Positions 8,066 to 16,433 of a stretch of DNA of 41,847 nt are shown one piece after another. The DNA lies in assembly GCA_030648255.1 (NCBI GenBank), contig JAUSHZ010000011.1:1-41847 (forward strand), given 5' to 3'. Both the position numbers and the translations under genes were made by a program. The notes under the pieces were generated by a model. That model was not told the origin of the DNA, did not search any database, and worked only from the letters and a program-made list of their open reading frames with translations. The DNA comes from a bacterium (lineage in GTDB: Bacteria > Patescibacteriota > Minisyncoccia > Minisyncoccales > CG1-02-41-26). The number at the start of each line of letters is the position of its first letter. The first letter of the stretch is position 1.

Positions 8066-9004
8066 TTATCCTTTTGTAGTAGCAATAAGGGTTACCTTTA
8101 ACTCTCCTTTTTCTAAATTATTGTCTTCAGAAACACCAAAAATAATTTTAGCTTGAGGCAAGGCGTTTTTCTTTATAAAAGTAGCAGCCATATTAACTTC
8201 AGTAATTGATAAATCATCTCCCCCAGCAATATTTAATAATATCCCTTGGCTATCTTTTAAGGAAAAATCTAATAAAGGCGACTGCAAAGCAGAACTGGCA
8301 GCAGACAAGGCTCTTTTTTCACCCTTTGCCCTGCCAATTCCCAAAAACGCTCTCCCAGAGCCCAGAAGAACGCTTCTTAAATCCGCAAAATCAAGATTGA
8401 TAATTCCAGGCAAAGAGACTAAGTCAGATATTCCTTTAACAGCTTCTCGTAAAATGCTATCGCAAATCCAAAAAGCATCTTCTAAGGTTGCGGTTGGGCC
8501 AACCATTTTCAAAAGCCGGTCATTTTGAATTACTAAAAAGCTATCTACCTTGCTTCCTAATCGTTTCAACACCCAGTTGGCTATATTTTTTCTTTGAGCT
8601 CCTTCAAAAGAAAATGGAAAAGTAACAACAGCTACTGTTAACGCCCCAACCTGCTTGGCAATTTCTCCAATAACCGAAATGGCGCCGCTTCCAGTGCCCC
8701 CGCCCAAACCGCAAGTTAAAAAAACAAGCTCTGCCCCCTCTAATGCTTGCTTTAACTCTACATAGTTTTCTCTAGCTGCTTTCTCTCCGGCTGTAACATC
8801 CATGCCCGCCCCAAACCCGCCAGTAGTTTTTTTGCCAATTAAAATCTTTTTAGCCACTGGGCAAATTTTTAATACTTGAGCGTCGGTGTTAACTGCAATC
8901 AATTCAACGCCAGCAATTTTTTCTCTGTGCATTCGAGAAACTGCGTTAACCCCAGAACCGCCGATACCCACCACTTTAATTTTCGGAATATTATTAATTG
9001 ACAT
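8066..9004 (-). CDS. ftsZ: Cell division protein FtsZ, without C-terminal tail
   Basis: Tubulin-like GTPase that forms the division ring. The nucleotide motif GGGTGSG is at residues 101-107, the N-terminal GIGGSGVNAV loop at 13-22 and the T7 loop segment NLDFADLRSVL near 205. The protein ends at 312 residues, straight after the second tubulin-like domain. The flexible linker and the conserved C-terminal peptide, which binds FtsA and other membrane tethers in most bacteria, are missing. No continuation is visible in other frames downstream, so this is a short form rather than an obvious frameshift. Lies downstream of ftsA, separated by an AT-rich dyad. Confidence 0.94.
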   Translation of the reverse strand: MSINNIPKIKVVGIGGSGVNAVSRMHREKIAGVELIAVNTDAQVLKICPVAKKILIGKKTTGGFGAGMDVTAGEKAARENYVELKQALEGAELVFLTCGLGGGTGSGAISVIGEIAKQVGALTVAVVTFPFSFEGAQRKNIANWVLKRLGSKVDSFLVIQNDRLLKMVGPTATLEDAFWICDSILREAVKGISDLVSLPGIINLDFADLRSVLLGSGRAFLGIGRAKGEKRALSAASSALQSPLLDFSLKDSQGILLNIAGGDDLSITEVNMAATFIKKNALPQAKIIFGVSEDNNLEKGELKVTLIATTKG

Positions 9005-9092
9005 AAGTATAATGCTAATCTACAAATACGCACACTAATGCTACAAATAAATTAGTAGTATTCGTTCCTTATTCGTAGATTAGAATTAACTT
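9005..9092. repeat. AT-rich dyad between ftsA and ftsZ (family B repeat)
   Basis: On the minus strand the words CTAATCTACGAATA and TATTTGTAGATTAG form an imperfect inverted repeat around ACTACTAATTTATTTGTAG. Related words (ACGAATA, ATTTGTA, TTAGTGT) recur in front of ftsA (10299-10339) and trpS (28728-28812). A TATACT hexamer lies just before the ftsZ ATG. Confidence 0.55.
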
Positions 9093-10298
9093 TTATGGCA
9101 AGAAAGCCTTTAGTATCCGCTTTATCTTTTTGCCAAATTTTCCATTGGAAATCATTTTCCCGCTATCATTTTCCATGCTTTCAAATCCTAATGATAGAAC
9201 GCCACAACAAGTAGCAAAACAAGGATTTTCAACTCCTTTCATATTTTTTATTTCGCCAAGCCTACAGGGTAATTTAGTCTTTTGTTTAGCAAACTCCACA
9301 ATTCCTGGCAGTAAAGAGCCTCCGCCCGTTAAAACAATTCCGCAAGGAGGCTGGCTTTGCCCCATGATTTTTTTCAAGGCTTTCTGGGCTTCAGAAAATA
9401 TTTCATTGACTCGGGATTCAACCACATTTTTTAAAAATGCTTTTGAAAATTCAATGTCCCCATCGGTCACTTTTATTTTATCCCCAATCGATTTTTTAAC
9501 GACAGTTTTTAAAGTTCCAAATTCTTTTTTGATATTTTCGGCTGTTTGAATCTCTGTTCTCAAGCCAATGGCCAAATCATTGGTTATATGGGAAGAGCCT
9601 AAGGGAAAAACGGCAAAGTCCACAATATCGCCCTTATCAAAAACCGCCAACGAGGTAACAGAAAATCCAATATCCAACACACAGCAACCAAGCTCTTTTT
9701 GCTCCTGTGATAAAACCGCTTGTGAAACAGCTATGGGGGTAATAAAAGAGTCCAGGTAATTTAATCCGGACAAATTAATAGCTTTTTCTAAATTGTTAAT
9801 AATTGGCGAGAAAATACAAGCTAATAAAACTTTTACTTCCAATCTTATACCTCTTAAGCCCGATGGCTCTTTTACTCCAGCCTCTCCGTCAACTATAAAT
9901 TCTTTTGGGAAAATACTTATAACTTCTTTGTTTGATGGCAAGCTTACAGCTTCTGCTTCTTTTTTAACTCTTAAAACATCTTCTTTCGAAATCGTCTGGT
10001 CGGCTCTGGCCACAGAGATAAGGCCTTGCGAATTAACAGAAAATAAATGCGTACCCCCAATATTAACAACAACATCCTTTATTTTCATTCCCGAGGATTT
10101 ATAAAGCTCTTCTTTTACCTGCATTATACCCAAAGAAACTTGTTCTGGATTGACAACTTCGCCGTTTCTAATTCCCAAACAAGGTTTTTCAGCCAAGGCT
10201 AAAATTTCTATAATGCCTGTGTCTAAATTTTTTTCTCCAATAACTCCCTTTATGGTTCCAGAGCCAATGTCTAATGCCATTAAAATTGATGATTTCAT
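9093..10298 (-). CDS. ftsA: Cell division protein FtsA
   Basis: Actin-like ATPase that ties the FtsZ ring to the membrane. It begins with the phosphate-1 motif ALDIGSGTIKGVIG. A later segment, CVLDIGFSVTSLAVF, is phosphate-2, and VLTGGGSLLPG the adenosine motif. The C-terminus ends in a basic amphipathic helix (FGKKIKRILKAFLP), matching the FtsA membrane-targeting sequence. I chose the ATG at 10298 (MKSSILMALDIG); a longer frame upstream would run through the end of ybeY. 401 aa, normal length. FtsA keeps its membrane anchor while its neighbour FtsZ lacks the usual FtsA-binding peptide. Confidence 0.93.
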   Translation of the reverse strand: MKSSILMALDIGSGTIKGVIGEKNLDTGIIEILALAEKPCLGIRNGEVVNPEQVSLGIMQVKEELYKSSGMKIKDVVVNIGGTHLFSVNSQGLISVARADQTISKEDVLRVKKEAEAVSLPSNKEVISIFPKEFIVDGEAGVKEPSGLRGIRLEVKVLLACIFSPIINNLEKAINLSGLNYLDSFITPIAVSQAVLSQEQKELGCCVLDIGFSVTSLAVFDKGDIVDFAVFPLGSSHITNDLAIGLRTEIQTAENIKKEFGTLKTVVKKSIGDKIKVTDGDIEFSKAFLKNVVESRVNEIFSEAQKALKKIMGQSQPPCGIVLTGGGSLLPGIVEFAKQKTKLPCRLGEIKNMKGVENPCFATCCGVLSLGFESMENDSGKMISNGKFGKKIKRILKAFLP

Positions 10299-10339
10299 AG
10301 ATCTACAAATTTTATACAAATAATGAAAACACACGAATA

Positions 10340-10717
10340 CTACGAATAAACCAGTTCTTTTTGACGCATTTTTTCCATGTCTTTTTTTGAGCCTTCGTGG
10401 GTGTAGCCCAATAGGTGCAAAACAGAGTGGGCTATAGCCCAAGGCATATCATTTTTTGCAATCATTTTCGGGCAAACAAATATCTCGCCAATCTTATTCT
10501 TAGAACCTTTTGTTTCAAGATTCGCAAAACTCAAAACATCTGTAGGATTATCAATGTTCCTAAATTTTTTATTTAGTTCTCTTATTTTAGCACATCCAAC
10601 AAAAACAATGGAGATGTCCCACCCCCCTGCCCTCTCCCCAGCTAAAACTTTTTCCACAACTTTAATAACCAAATCATCGCTAATTTTCTGCCTGGTCAAA
10701 TTAGAAATCTCTATCAT
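10340..10717 (-). CDS. ybeY: Endoribonuclease YbeY (rRNA maturation)
   Basis: Metal-dependent RNase acting in 16S rRNA 3' maturation and ribosome quality control. The zinc triad is visible in HSVLHLLGYTH (His97, His101, His107), close to the family consensus HGxLHLxGYDH with Thr in place of Asp. It also has the upstream NPTDVLSFA motif. 125 aa, slightly shorter than usual because the C-terminus stops soon after the motif. Placed upstream of ftsA with a 41-base gap. Confidence 0.93.
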   Translation of the reverse strand: MIEISNLTRQKISDDLVIKVVEKVLAGERAGGWDISIVFVGCAKIRELNKKFRNIDNPTDVLSFANLETKGSKNKIGEIFVCPKMIAKNDMPWAIAHSVLHLLGYTHEGSKKDMEKMRQKELVYS

Positions 10718-10723
10718 TGTGCT

Positions 10724-10789
10724 ATTTTACCAAACCCTTATTTTTTAGCAAACCCCGTTAGAGTTTAAATGTAATTTAGCGATTACATT
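10724..10789 (-). promoter_or_regulatory. ybeY promoter (leaderless) with upstream dyad
   Basis: TTGCTA (10751-10746), a 16-base spacer and TAAAAT (10729-10724). Only six bases separate the -10 from the ATG at 10717, so transcription should start at or next to the start codon. Upstream, AATGTAAT / ATTACATT (10768-10775 and 10782-10789) form a perfect 8-bp dyad that could be an operator or the 3' hairpin of the ATPase gene. Confidence 0.6.
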
Positions 10790-10791
10790 CC

Positions 10792-11922
10792 CTATTTTAC
10801 GCCAACAAAATCTAAGTAATTTTCTTGATTAATAACTTTATACTGAGCATTTTTGTATTTACTAAGCCAATCCTTTGGTATTTTTGTTTTTGCCACAGGC
10901 GACCACTTAATTTCAAAACCAAGAATCTTGCCATTTCTTTCTTCAACCAAGTCAATTTCCTGACCGTCATAAGTCCGCCAAAAATAAACCTCGCCCGGCT
11001 TTGCTTTATAGCTATTATTTTTTAATCTTTCCATAACAACAAAATTTTCAAACAAAGCGCCAACATCATCTCGGCTGTTCAATTTATTAAATTGAACAAT
11101 AACTGCATTACGAATTCCATTATCATAGAAATAATACTTGGCCTTACCCGATATTTCTTTTCGCAAATTACGGCTAAACCCACCTACTTTTTTCAAAACA
11201 AAGGCCTTTTCTAAAATATCCAAATATCTACCAACTGTTTTAACATCCAAGTGCACTTGAGTTGCCAATTCACTTAATGAAACCTCATTGCCAATTTGAA
11301 AAGCCACTAATTTTAATAAATCAAGTAATTGTTTTGAACCCTTTATCTTTTCCAGGCTAAAAACATCTTTTAGTAAATAAGAGTTGGCTAAAGCGTTTAA
11401 TAAAATAGCTTTTTCTTTTTGACTTTTGGCAGTAATTATTTCAGGATAAGAGCCAAAAATCAAAAAATCCTCAAGTTTTTGCTTGAGCTCATATTTATTA
11501 TATTGTGCTAAAAGCTCTGTTTGAGAAAAAGGAAATAAGGTTATAGTTCTTTCTCTGCCTGTGAGTGGCTCGCCCACCTTCTGGGCCAAATCAAAAGAAG
11601 AGGAGCCAGTAGCTATAATTTTTAAACCCGGTATTTGGTCAACTAAAATTTTTAGGCCCATGCCAATGTTGGGAATTTGCTGGGCCTCATCAATGGCAAT
11701 TACCTGATAACCGCTGGCATATTCTTTAATTTGCGAAAAATCTTGAGAACCTAAAATCTGCTGCGTTTGAATATTGTCGCCAGAATCAAGCTTGTATTTT
11801 AGATTAGTTTGAGATAAAAAATTATCCAATAAAGTTGTTTTCCCAGACCTTCGTGGTCCATAAATAATCAAGACCTTTCCTGACTTTACCAATTTTACTA
11901 AATCATAGTATCGTTTAATCAT
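10792..11922 (-). CDS. AAA-family ATPase with DUF4143 domain
   Basis: 376-aa member of the AAA_14/DUF4143 group, accessory ATPases of uncertain role that are scattered through bacterial and archaeal genomes. Walker A GPRRSGKTT is at about residues 22-30 and Walker B VIAIDEAQ near 73-80. A winged-helix-like region (SLSELATQVHLDVKTVGRYL) follows. The C-terminal DUF4143 region contains EIDLVEERNGKILGFEIKW, which fits a restriction-endonuclease-like fold. It stands alone, with a 39-bp palindrome just upstream. I do not assign a biological function. Confidence 0.85.
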   Translation of the reverse strand: MIKRYYDLVKLVKSGKVLIIYGPRRSGKTTLLDNFLSQTNLKYKLDSGDNIQTQQILGSQDFSQIKEYASGYQVIAIDEAQQIPNIGMGLKILVDQIPGLKIIATGSSSFDLAQKVGEPLTGRERTITLFPFSQTELLAQYNKYELKQKLEDFLIFGSYPEIITAKSQKEKAILLNALANSYLLKDVFSLEKIKGSKQLLDLLKLVAFQIGNEVSLSELATQVHLDVKTVGRYLDILEKAFVLKKVGGFSRNLRKEISGKAKYYFYDNGIRNAVIVQFNKLNSRDDVGALFENFVVMERLKNNSYKAKPGEVYFWRTYDGQEIDLVEERNGKILGFEIKWSPVAKTKIPKDWLSKYKNAQYKVINQENYLDFVGVK

Positions 11923-11943
11923 AGGATTTTTGATGCTTATATT

Positions 11944-11982
11944 TACTTAAATATGTGGAGCGACGCTCCATATATTTAAGTA
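11944..11982. promoter_or_regulatory. 39-bp inverted repeat upstream of the ATPase gene
   Basis: Arms of 19 bp with one mismatch read TACTTAAATATGTGGAGCG on the left. The centre is a single base, and the repeat ends 21 bases before the ATPase ATG. There is no T-tract after it. A dimeric regulator's operator or a cruciform are the simplest readings; autoregulation is a guess. Confidence 0.55.
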
Positions 11983-12013
11983 TATTCCCGACAATAAACC
12001 CTGTCAAGCCACC

Positions 12014-12022
12014 TTATCCACA
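12014..12022 (+). promoter_or_regulatory. Isolated DnaA-box match
   Basis: TTATCCACA matches the DnaA consensus exactly. It is a single copy in the intergenic gap and may be chance; no cluster of boxes or AT-rich unwinding region is near. Confidence 0.3.
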
Positions 12023-12037
12023 ATCAAGATATAAAAC

Positions 12038-12080
12038 AAAACCCGTCGCTCCGCCAACTGGCGGAAGGCGACAGGGTTTT
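12038..12080. terminator. Bidirectional intrinsic terminator
   Basis: A long GC-rich hairpin (ACCCGTCGC ... CCGCC, loop, GGCGG ... GCGACAGGGT) is flanked by A-tracts on one side and T-tracts on the other. It can stop minus-strand transcription of the surface-protein gene and also plus-strand transcription. This and the dyad at 11944 are the main content of the 175-base gap. Confidence 0.85.
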
Positions 12081-12097
12081 GTGTTTTTTCTGACTAT

Positions 12098-15000
12098 TTA
12101 TTTTTTACAGGCTCCATCAAGGCAACCATTTGGGCAAGAAACCCATTTTGCGCTATAGATTGTTCCAGAAACACAATAATTTTCAAGCACTTGATTATTG
12201 CTGCAATAATCTATTCCTTCCGAGATAAAACTGCTGCTGTCTCCTTGATATATTCCAGTTGTTTTGCCTTTTAAGTATGCGTTGTCTCCATCTGTATCAA
12301 CGCAAGCGTTTACTGATTGTGGTTGAACGCACTTTCCAGACGAGCATGCGCAATATCTATCGCCAAATGTCAACTTTCCATTTAAGCAAGAGTATTCTTT
12401 TAAATGATCCCCTTCTGTTACTGCGTTGCCGGGGTCTCCTTGGTAACAATAATCTATTACTTCGCGGTAGCCAGAACCCAAAAACGATCCCCTATAATAA
12501 ATACTCGTATCTGTATTTCCTTTTACAGTACCCGCCTCATAAAGATTATATCCACCGTCTGTATCGCTGCAGGCTACAGGTGTTGTTGGTGCGACAATAC
12601 TAAAATAACTGTCGCTTTCATCATAAACACTACCCCCAGATTCACTAACTTTTATTTTATAGTGACTCCCTGCATTGGTTCCATATCCAACAGGAATAAG
12701 CCAAGAAAAAGTTTTTGAAGAAGCGCTAATGTCAGATATAGTGTTTAAAAGAATCCATTGACTTGAATTATCACTTACATTACGAATAAAAGCTTGGACA
12801 TTTGCTATATTTGCGCTACTCCATTTAATTATCAGAGAATCGCCTTCTTTAAAGGTTTCCCCGCCATTAGGAGAAACCACAGAAATTGATTTCTGGACTG
12901 GCACAACAACATTGTATGTCTTCACATTGTCATTCTCATTTATTTCGCTGATTTCATTCGTAGGGTCAACCCTAAACACTAAAGAATAAGTGGCGCCTGG
13001 AGTTGGGTTATTAAATGTTGAATACTCGTATCTAACTATGCCATAACCGCCCGGCTTGGGCATTTGATCGCTTGACATATAGCCGTAGTTACTAGTTTTA
13101 ACTCCAGCCATTTCAGCTTGAACAGAAACCGAGCTCGGAGTTTTCGTGCCAACATTCCAAACCTCCACAGTAAATCCATTCTGGTCAATCTTAATAGCGC
13201 CAGGATATAAATCAATAGAATTTTGAACTGGCTGCGCAACGCAAGCGCCATTACTGCAGCCATTTGGGCAATTTGCCACCTGCGAAGTAATATATCCATT
13301 AGAAGTACAGTATAGCTCATACACAGCACAATTACTTGTGCAACTTCCAACCTCATGTCTGTTATAAATATTAGTAGAGTTAACCTCGTTTTGCCATGGA
13401 TAAGATCCGTTAGATCCTTTTTGGACACAAAAATCATGCATCTCTCCAAATTTTCCCTGATAACCATCACCAAAATAAGCTAAATTACCATATGTATTAC
13501 CCTTCTCATAAATATTGGAACCACTATCTGAATCAGTGCAAGAAGTTGACAGCTGTTCAACAATGCTAAAATAGTTGCTATTGCTCCAAACATCATCTAA
13601 TTGATTTTTAGAAACATCTTTACCAAGCCAATCCGTGCCAATAAATATCCTGTATTGATATGGGCCAGCCATTAATATCCTAGTGAAAACATTGTTGGTC
13701 TTTCCATAACCCATTGCCCAATTTTGGCTAGAAATTACAGGAATTTTCCAAGAGTAAAAGCCTTGCGAAGCAGGAATATTGGTTGCTATATTTGAGCCAG
13801 AATTTGCCCCATCAGACCTCGTTAAAGCTAAATAAACCTTTGCGTCAGAGGGTAAGCCACTTGATTTCCATCTTATCGTAAAAGTATCTCCTTGCTTTAG
13901 CGTCTCTCCGCCGGTCGGCGAAGTTATAGAAATAGATTTTTGAGTGGATTCTGCTACATCGCAGGCAATATTGCTATTGGCGTTGCTGTTGGAACTTGTG
14001 CAACCAACTCCGCCACCAGTAGTGCATCCCTGATAAACGCCAGTGTTTTTGTTAAAACATACTTGAGCGTAATTATTCTTGCGACAAACATTAAAATATT
14101 CGGCTCCTGAAATTTTCAATGCTTCACAACTAATAACTGGGGTTGTGGCTATTGGTTTGCAAGCTCCATCAATGCAACCATTTGGGCAAATATAAGATTC
14201 AGTGGCAAATTTTGATTGAGCATCGCAGTAGCGCTCTTTTAGGATGGTAAAATCGCAGACATCATCTCCGATGGTAATGCCATCATTTGTTGTACCCTTG
14301 GTGTAATAAGATTTTCCACCGTCAGTATCAGTGCAAGTGTTTTGTGTTTGGGAAACAATACTGAAAGAATTGCTTCTGCCAAAGGCATTTGTTTGTGTGT
14401 CAACTATTTTGATATTGTATGTACCAGGACTGACTAATCTCTGCGAATAAAAACAGTGATTGGGATATTTGGAGGCATTGTCATTATTCCATAAACAATT
14501 TGTATCTGAGACTATACCTACTATCCACATAATAGAACCGTATGCTTGGGGAATAATTCGGCCGATTGTATTATATTGCCCGCTGACATTTTGCTCTAAA
14601 TAAGCCGCAACGCGAGCCGGACTTACACTGCCATAAACATCTTGAAAAGAATCGGGTGCTCCGGTCCATTTAATCTCAAAAATTTGTTTTTGCGAGTCAA
14701 CAGAACTCAAAGAATCAACTACTTTACTGTTTTCTGTTAAAACCTCCCCGCCATTGGGTGAAAGCACGGTGATTGATTTATTAATAGTCGGGCATTGAGC
14801 AAATTCGCAATTAGGGCCTTTTCGGCTAACATAAGAGCCGTCGGGGCATTGTTTGACATCCATTGTGCAAACATTTAGGTTGCCACAACCATACAATTTA
14901 TTTAATTTCGCTCTGGTTGATTTGCCTAAATAACCCGTGCCATGTTTCAATCCAAGAGGTGTTAAAATTTCACTAGCGTATTTTTGTTGAAACCCAACAA

Positions 15001-15340
15001 CCGCTGAAGCAGTATATTCTCCGAATTTCGAAGATTGCCCCATACCCGCCGCGCTATCGTAAGACAGATCCGCGCCGCTTGCTCCATCTTTCATTAAGGC
15101 TGTTTGCAATGCATCAAACTCTGCTCCGCTAGATCCAATTCCTAAATTAGTATTAAAAGTATGGCACCACTGAACTGGCTGTTGACCTTGAGTTTGCTGC
15201 AATTGAACTTGCAACGCTTGGATTTGGGCCTGCAACTGCGCAATAAGCGCTCGAAGATCGTCAACACTCACGGCTTTAGCAAAAACAGGTATTGCTAAAG
15301 CGCACACTAACAACAACGATAAGATTATTTTGTTACTCAT
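12098..15340 (-). CDS. Large secreted peptidoglycan-binding surface protein
   Basis: 1080-aa exported protein, probably an adhesin or wall-associated surface protein. Order: signal peptide (1-22), LQAQ coiled coil, peptidoglycan-binding domain (about 58-151), and a cysteine knot-like segment (MDVKQCPDGSYV). Then come three Ig-like modules that each begin with a SPNGGE or SPTGGE motif (near 190, 475 and 835), a CARDB-like domain (about 720-830), and at least four interspersed cysteine modules of the form 'CTDTDGG ... CPNGCxxGAC'. It ends in such a module. The N-terminal 150 residues are nearly identical to those of the peptidase at 1986-4127. No LPXTG or sortase signal is visible, so attachment probably relies on the peptidoglycan-binding domain. 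Confidence 0.8.
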   Translation of the reverse strand: MSNKIILSLLLVCALAIPVFAKAVSVDDLRALIAQLQAQIQALQVQLQQTQGQQPVQWCHTFNTNLGIGSSGAEFDALQTALMKDGASGADLSYDSAAGMGQSSKFGEYTASAVVGFQQKYASEILTPLGLKHGTGYLGKSTRAKLNKLYGCGNLNVCTMDVKQCPDGSYVSRKGPNCEFAQCPTINKSITVLSPNGGEVLTENSKVVDSLSSVDSQKQIFEIKWTGAPDSFQDVYGSVSPARVAAYLEQNVSGQYNTIGRIIPQAYGSIMWIVGIVSDTNCLWNNDNASKYPNHCFYSQRLVSPGTYNIKIVDTQTNAFGRSNSFSIVSQTQNTCTDTDGGKSYYTKGTTNDGITIGDDVCDFTILKERYCDAQSKFATESYICPNGCIDGACKPIATTPVISCEALKISGAEYFNVCRKNNYAQVCFNKNTGVYQGCTTGGGVGCTSSNSNANSNIACDVAESTQKSISITSPTGGETLKQGDTFTIRWKSSGLPSDAKVYLALTRSDGANSGSNIATNIPASQGFYSWKIPVISSQNWAMGYGKTNNVFTRILMAGPYQYRIFIGTDWLGKDVSKNQLDDVWSNSNYFSIVEQLSTSCTDSDSGSNIYEKGNTYGNLAYFGDGYQGKFGEMHDFCVQKGSNGSYPWQNEVNSTNIYNRHEVGSCTSNCAVYELYCTSNGYITSQVANCPNGCSNGACVAQPVQNSIDLYPGAIKIDQNGFTVEVWNVGTKTPSSVSVQAEMAGVKTSNYGYMSSDQMPKPGGYGIVRYEYSTFNNPTPGATYSLVFRVDPTNEISEINENDNVKTYNVVVPVQKSISVVSPNGGETFKEGDSLIIKWSSANIANVQAFIRNVSDNSSQWILLNTISDISASSKTFSWLIPVGYGTNAGSHYKIKVSESGGSVYDESDSYFSIVAPTTPVACSDTDGGYNLYEAGTVKGNTDTSIYYRGSFLGSGYREVIDYCYQGDPGNAVTEGDHLKEYSCLNGKLTFGDRYCACSSGKCVQPQSVNACVDTDGDNAYLKGKTTGIYQGDSSSFISEGIDYCSNNQVLENYCVSGTIYSAKWVSCPNGCLDGACKK

Positions 15341-15377
15341 AAGTTTTTACTTTTTCATTTTTACTTTTAACTTTATT

Positions 15378-15407
15378 TTAATACTACCCCCCCAACTCTT
15401 TTGTCAA
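15378..15407 (-). promoter_or_regulatory. Promoter of the large surface-protein gene
   Basis: TTGACA (15407-15402), an 18-base spacer and TATTAA (15383-15378) give a leader of about 30 bases. This contrasts with the leaderless promoters elsewhere in the window. Confidence 0.65.
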
Positions 15408-15413
15408 GCTAAG

Positions 15414-15653
15414 TCACTTCTTATAAACTTGTTTTTCAAAAATTTTATTCTTTTGAATAATATAAACAGTCGCCCTTTCGTTGGGAACAGATAATAAAAT
15501 AATATCTTTATTAGAAATTTTAGGAAAAAACTTTCTGGCTATTTCAAAAGCAACCTTTGAGGAACTGCCCGAAGCAACAACCTTGCCTTTTACGATAGCA
15601 ACTTCTTTTCCTTTATATTTAGCAAAATCAATTTTAGTTGTGATTTTAGCCAT
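15414..15653 (-). CDS. DUF5678 family protein
   Basis: 79-aa small protein. The stretch YKGKEVAIVKGKVVASG followed by a serine-rich loop and FEIARKFFP fits DUF5678, a family of unknown function often found in archaea and CPR bacteria. I use the ATG at 15653 (MAKITTKIDF); the upstream in-frame start would overlap rpsU. It follows rpsU by 19 bases and is probably cotranscribed. No function is assigned. Confidence 0.65.
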   Translation of the reverse strand: MAKITTKIDFAKYKGKEVAIVKGKVVASGSSSKVAFEIARKFFPKISNKDIILLSVPNERATVYIIQKNKIFEKQVYKK

Positions 15654-15672
15654 ATAATTAAAATTTATATTT

Positions 15673-15924
15673 TTATTTAGATTTAGTATATCTACCAAAT
15701 GTCTTGGCGGGGGCTCCGGTTAGTTTTCTTTGTTTAGCAAACTCTATCCTTTTCTCAAGCCGTCTCAAGGCCGAGCGTTTCAATAATGGCTTGGATTTAG
15801 TCTTTTTCTGAAATTGTCTTTTTCTTACCTCAAGCAAAGTCCCGCTTTTTCTAAGCTTTTGAGTGAAACGCCTTACTAAACTTTGAGTTGTTTCTTTTCC
15901 TTGTTTTTGAGCTATAATTGGCAT
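15673..15924 (-). CDS. rpsU: 30S ribosomal protein S21
   Basis: Small basic ribosomal protein needed for base-pairing initiation on 30S subunits in other bacteria. The core SLVRRFTQKLRKSGTLLEVR matches S21's 'ALRRFKRxxxKxGilxExR' pattern, followed by a long Arg/Lys-rich helix. At 83 aa it is longer than the common 58-70 aa, with a basic C-terminal extension (RKLTGAPAKTFGRYTKSK). The start codon abuts a copy of the family A palindromic element with no Shine-Dalgarno sequence. Confidence 0.9.
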   Translation of the reverse strand: MPIIAQKQGKETTQSLVRRFTQKLRKSGTLLEVRKRQFQKKTKSKPLLKRSALRRLEKRIEFAKQRKLTGAPAKTFGRYTKSK

Positions 15925-16091
15925 ATTAGAAATTCTTAATTGAACGACGAACGATTAGTGAGTTGTGAAATTTAGAAGTTCTTATACCCTGTGAAGTAGA
16001 AATTTGCTCTACAAATTTCTATTTTAAATTTTTTACTAAAAATTTAAAATTACTTCACGGGGTTAAATTCCACTAACCGCTCATTCACCTA
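15925..16091 (-). repeat. Family A palindromic leader element, copy 1 (before rpsU)
   Basis: In the direction of rpsU: stem arms ACCCCGTGAAGTA and TACTTCACAGGGT (16063-15986). They enclose a hairpin ATTTTAAATTT / AAATTTAAAAT and a second hairpin AGAAATTTG / CAAATTTCT. The right arm continues as TATAAGAACTTCTAAATTTC and ends TTTCTAAT directly at the ATG. It fills the whole gap between the HIT gene and rpsU. Confidence 0.8.
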
Positions 16092-16421
16092 TCAGTGAAT
16101 TCGCGGAGTGTCATTTAATAAATGCATGTGCAAGTGGTCTACTGTTTGCCCAGCCTCACGGCCGACATTAAATAATAGCTTGCATCCACTAATGCTATCT
16201 CTCTTTATAATATCTTTGACTATTAAAATCAAGTCCTTGACAATATTTTCCGAGTTTTCTGAGTTTATTGACTTAATATGAGTTTTGGGAATTATTAAGA
16301 TATGAAGGGCAGCTTTTGGGTGAGTGTCTTTAAACGCTAAAACCTTGTCGTCATCATAAACAATATCCGCTGGCAGTTCTTTATTTACTATTTTACAGAA
16401 AATACAATTTGCATTATTCAT
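16092..16421 (-). CDS. HIT-family nucleotide hydrolase/transferase
   Basis: 109-aa histidine-triad protein. The active site HLHMHLL holds His96, His98 and His100, and the N-terminal CIFCKIVNKELPADIVYDD is typical of HINT-like members. These proteins usually cleave nucleoside phosphoramidates or aminoacyl-adenylates. It lies 12 bases after hisS, a placement that could fit handling of aminoacyl-AMP, although that link is speculative. Confidence 0.92.
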   Translation of the reverse strand: MNNANCIFCKIVNKELPADIVYDDDKVLAFKDTHPKAALHILIIPKTHIKSINSENSENIVKDLILIVKDIIKRDSISGCKLLFNVGREAGQTVDHLHMHLLNDTPRIH

Positions 16422-16433
16422 AAATCTTGAATC

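Noticed and set aside
9130-9549. 139-residue open frame on the plus strand opposite ftsA
   Set aside because: Low-complexity, no recognisable motif, and entirely opposite a well-supported ftsA.
10299-10442. N-terminal extension of FtsA
   Set aside because: It overlaps ybeY and has no resemblance to FtsA; the conserved actin-like start follows the ATG at 10298.
12014-12022. Replication origin near 12014
   Set aside because: One DnaA-box match only, without a cluster, dnaA or dnaN gene, or AT-rich unwinding element.
13036-13473. 145-residue alternative frame inside the large surface-protein gene
   Set aside because: Out-of-frame shadow of CARDB and cysteine-module coding sequence.
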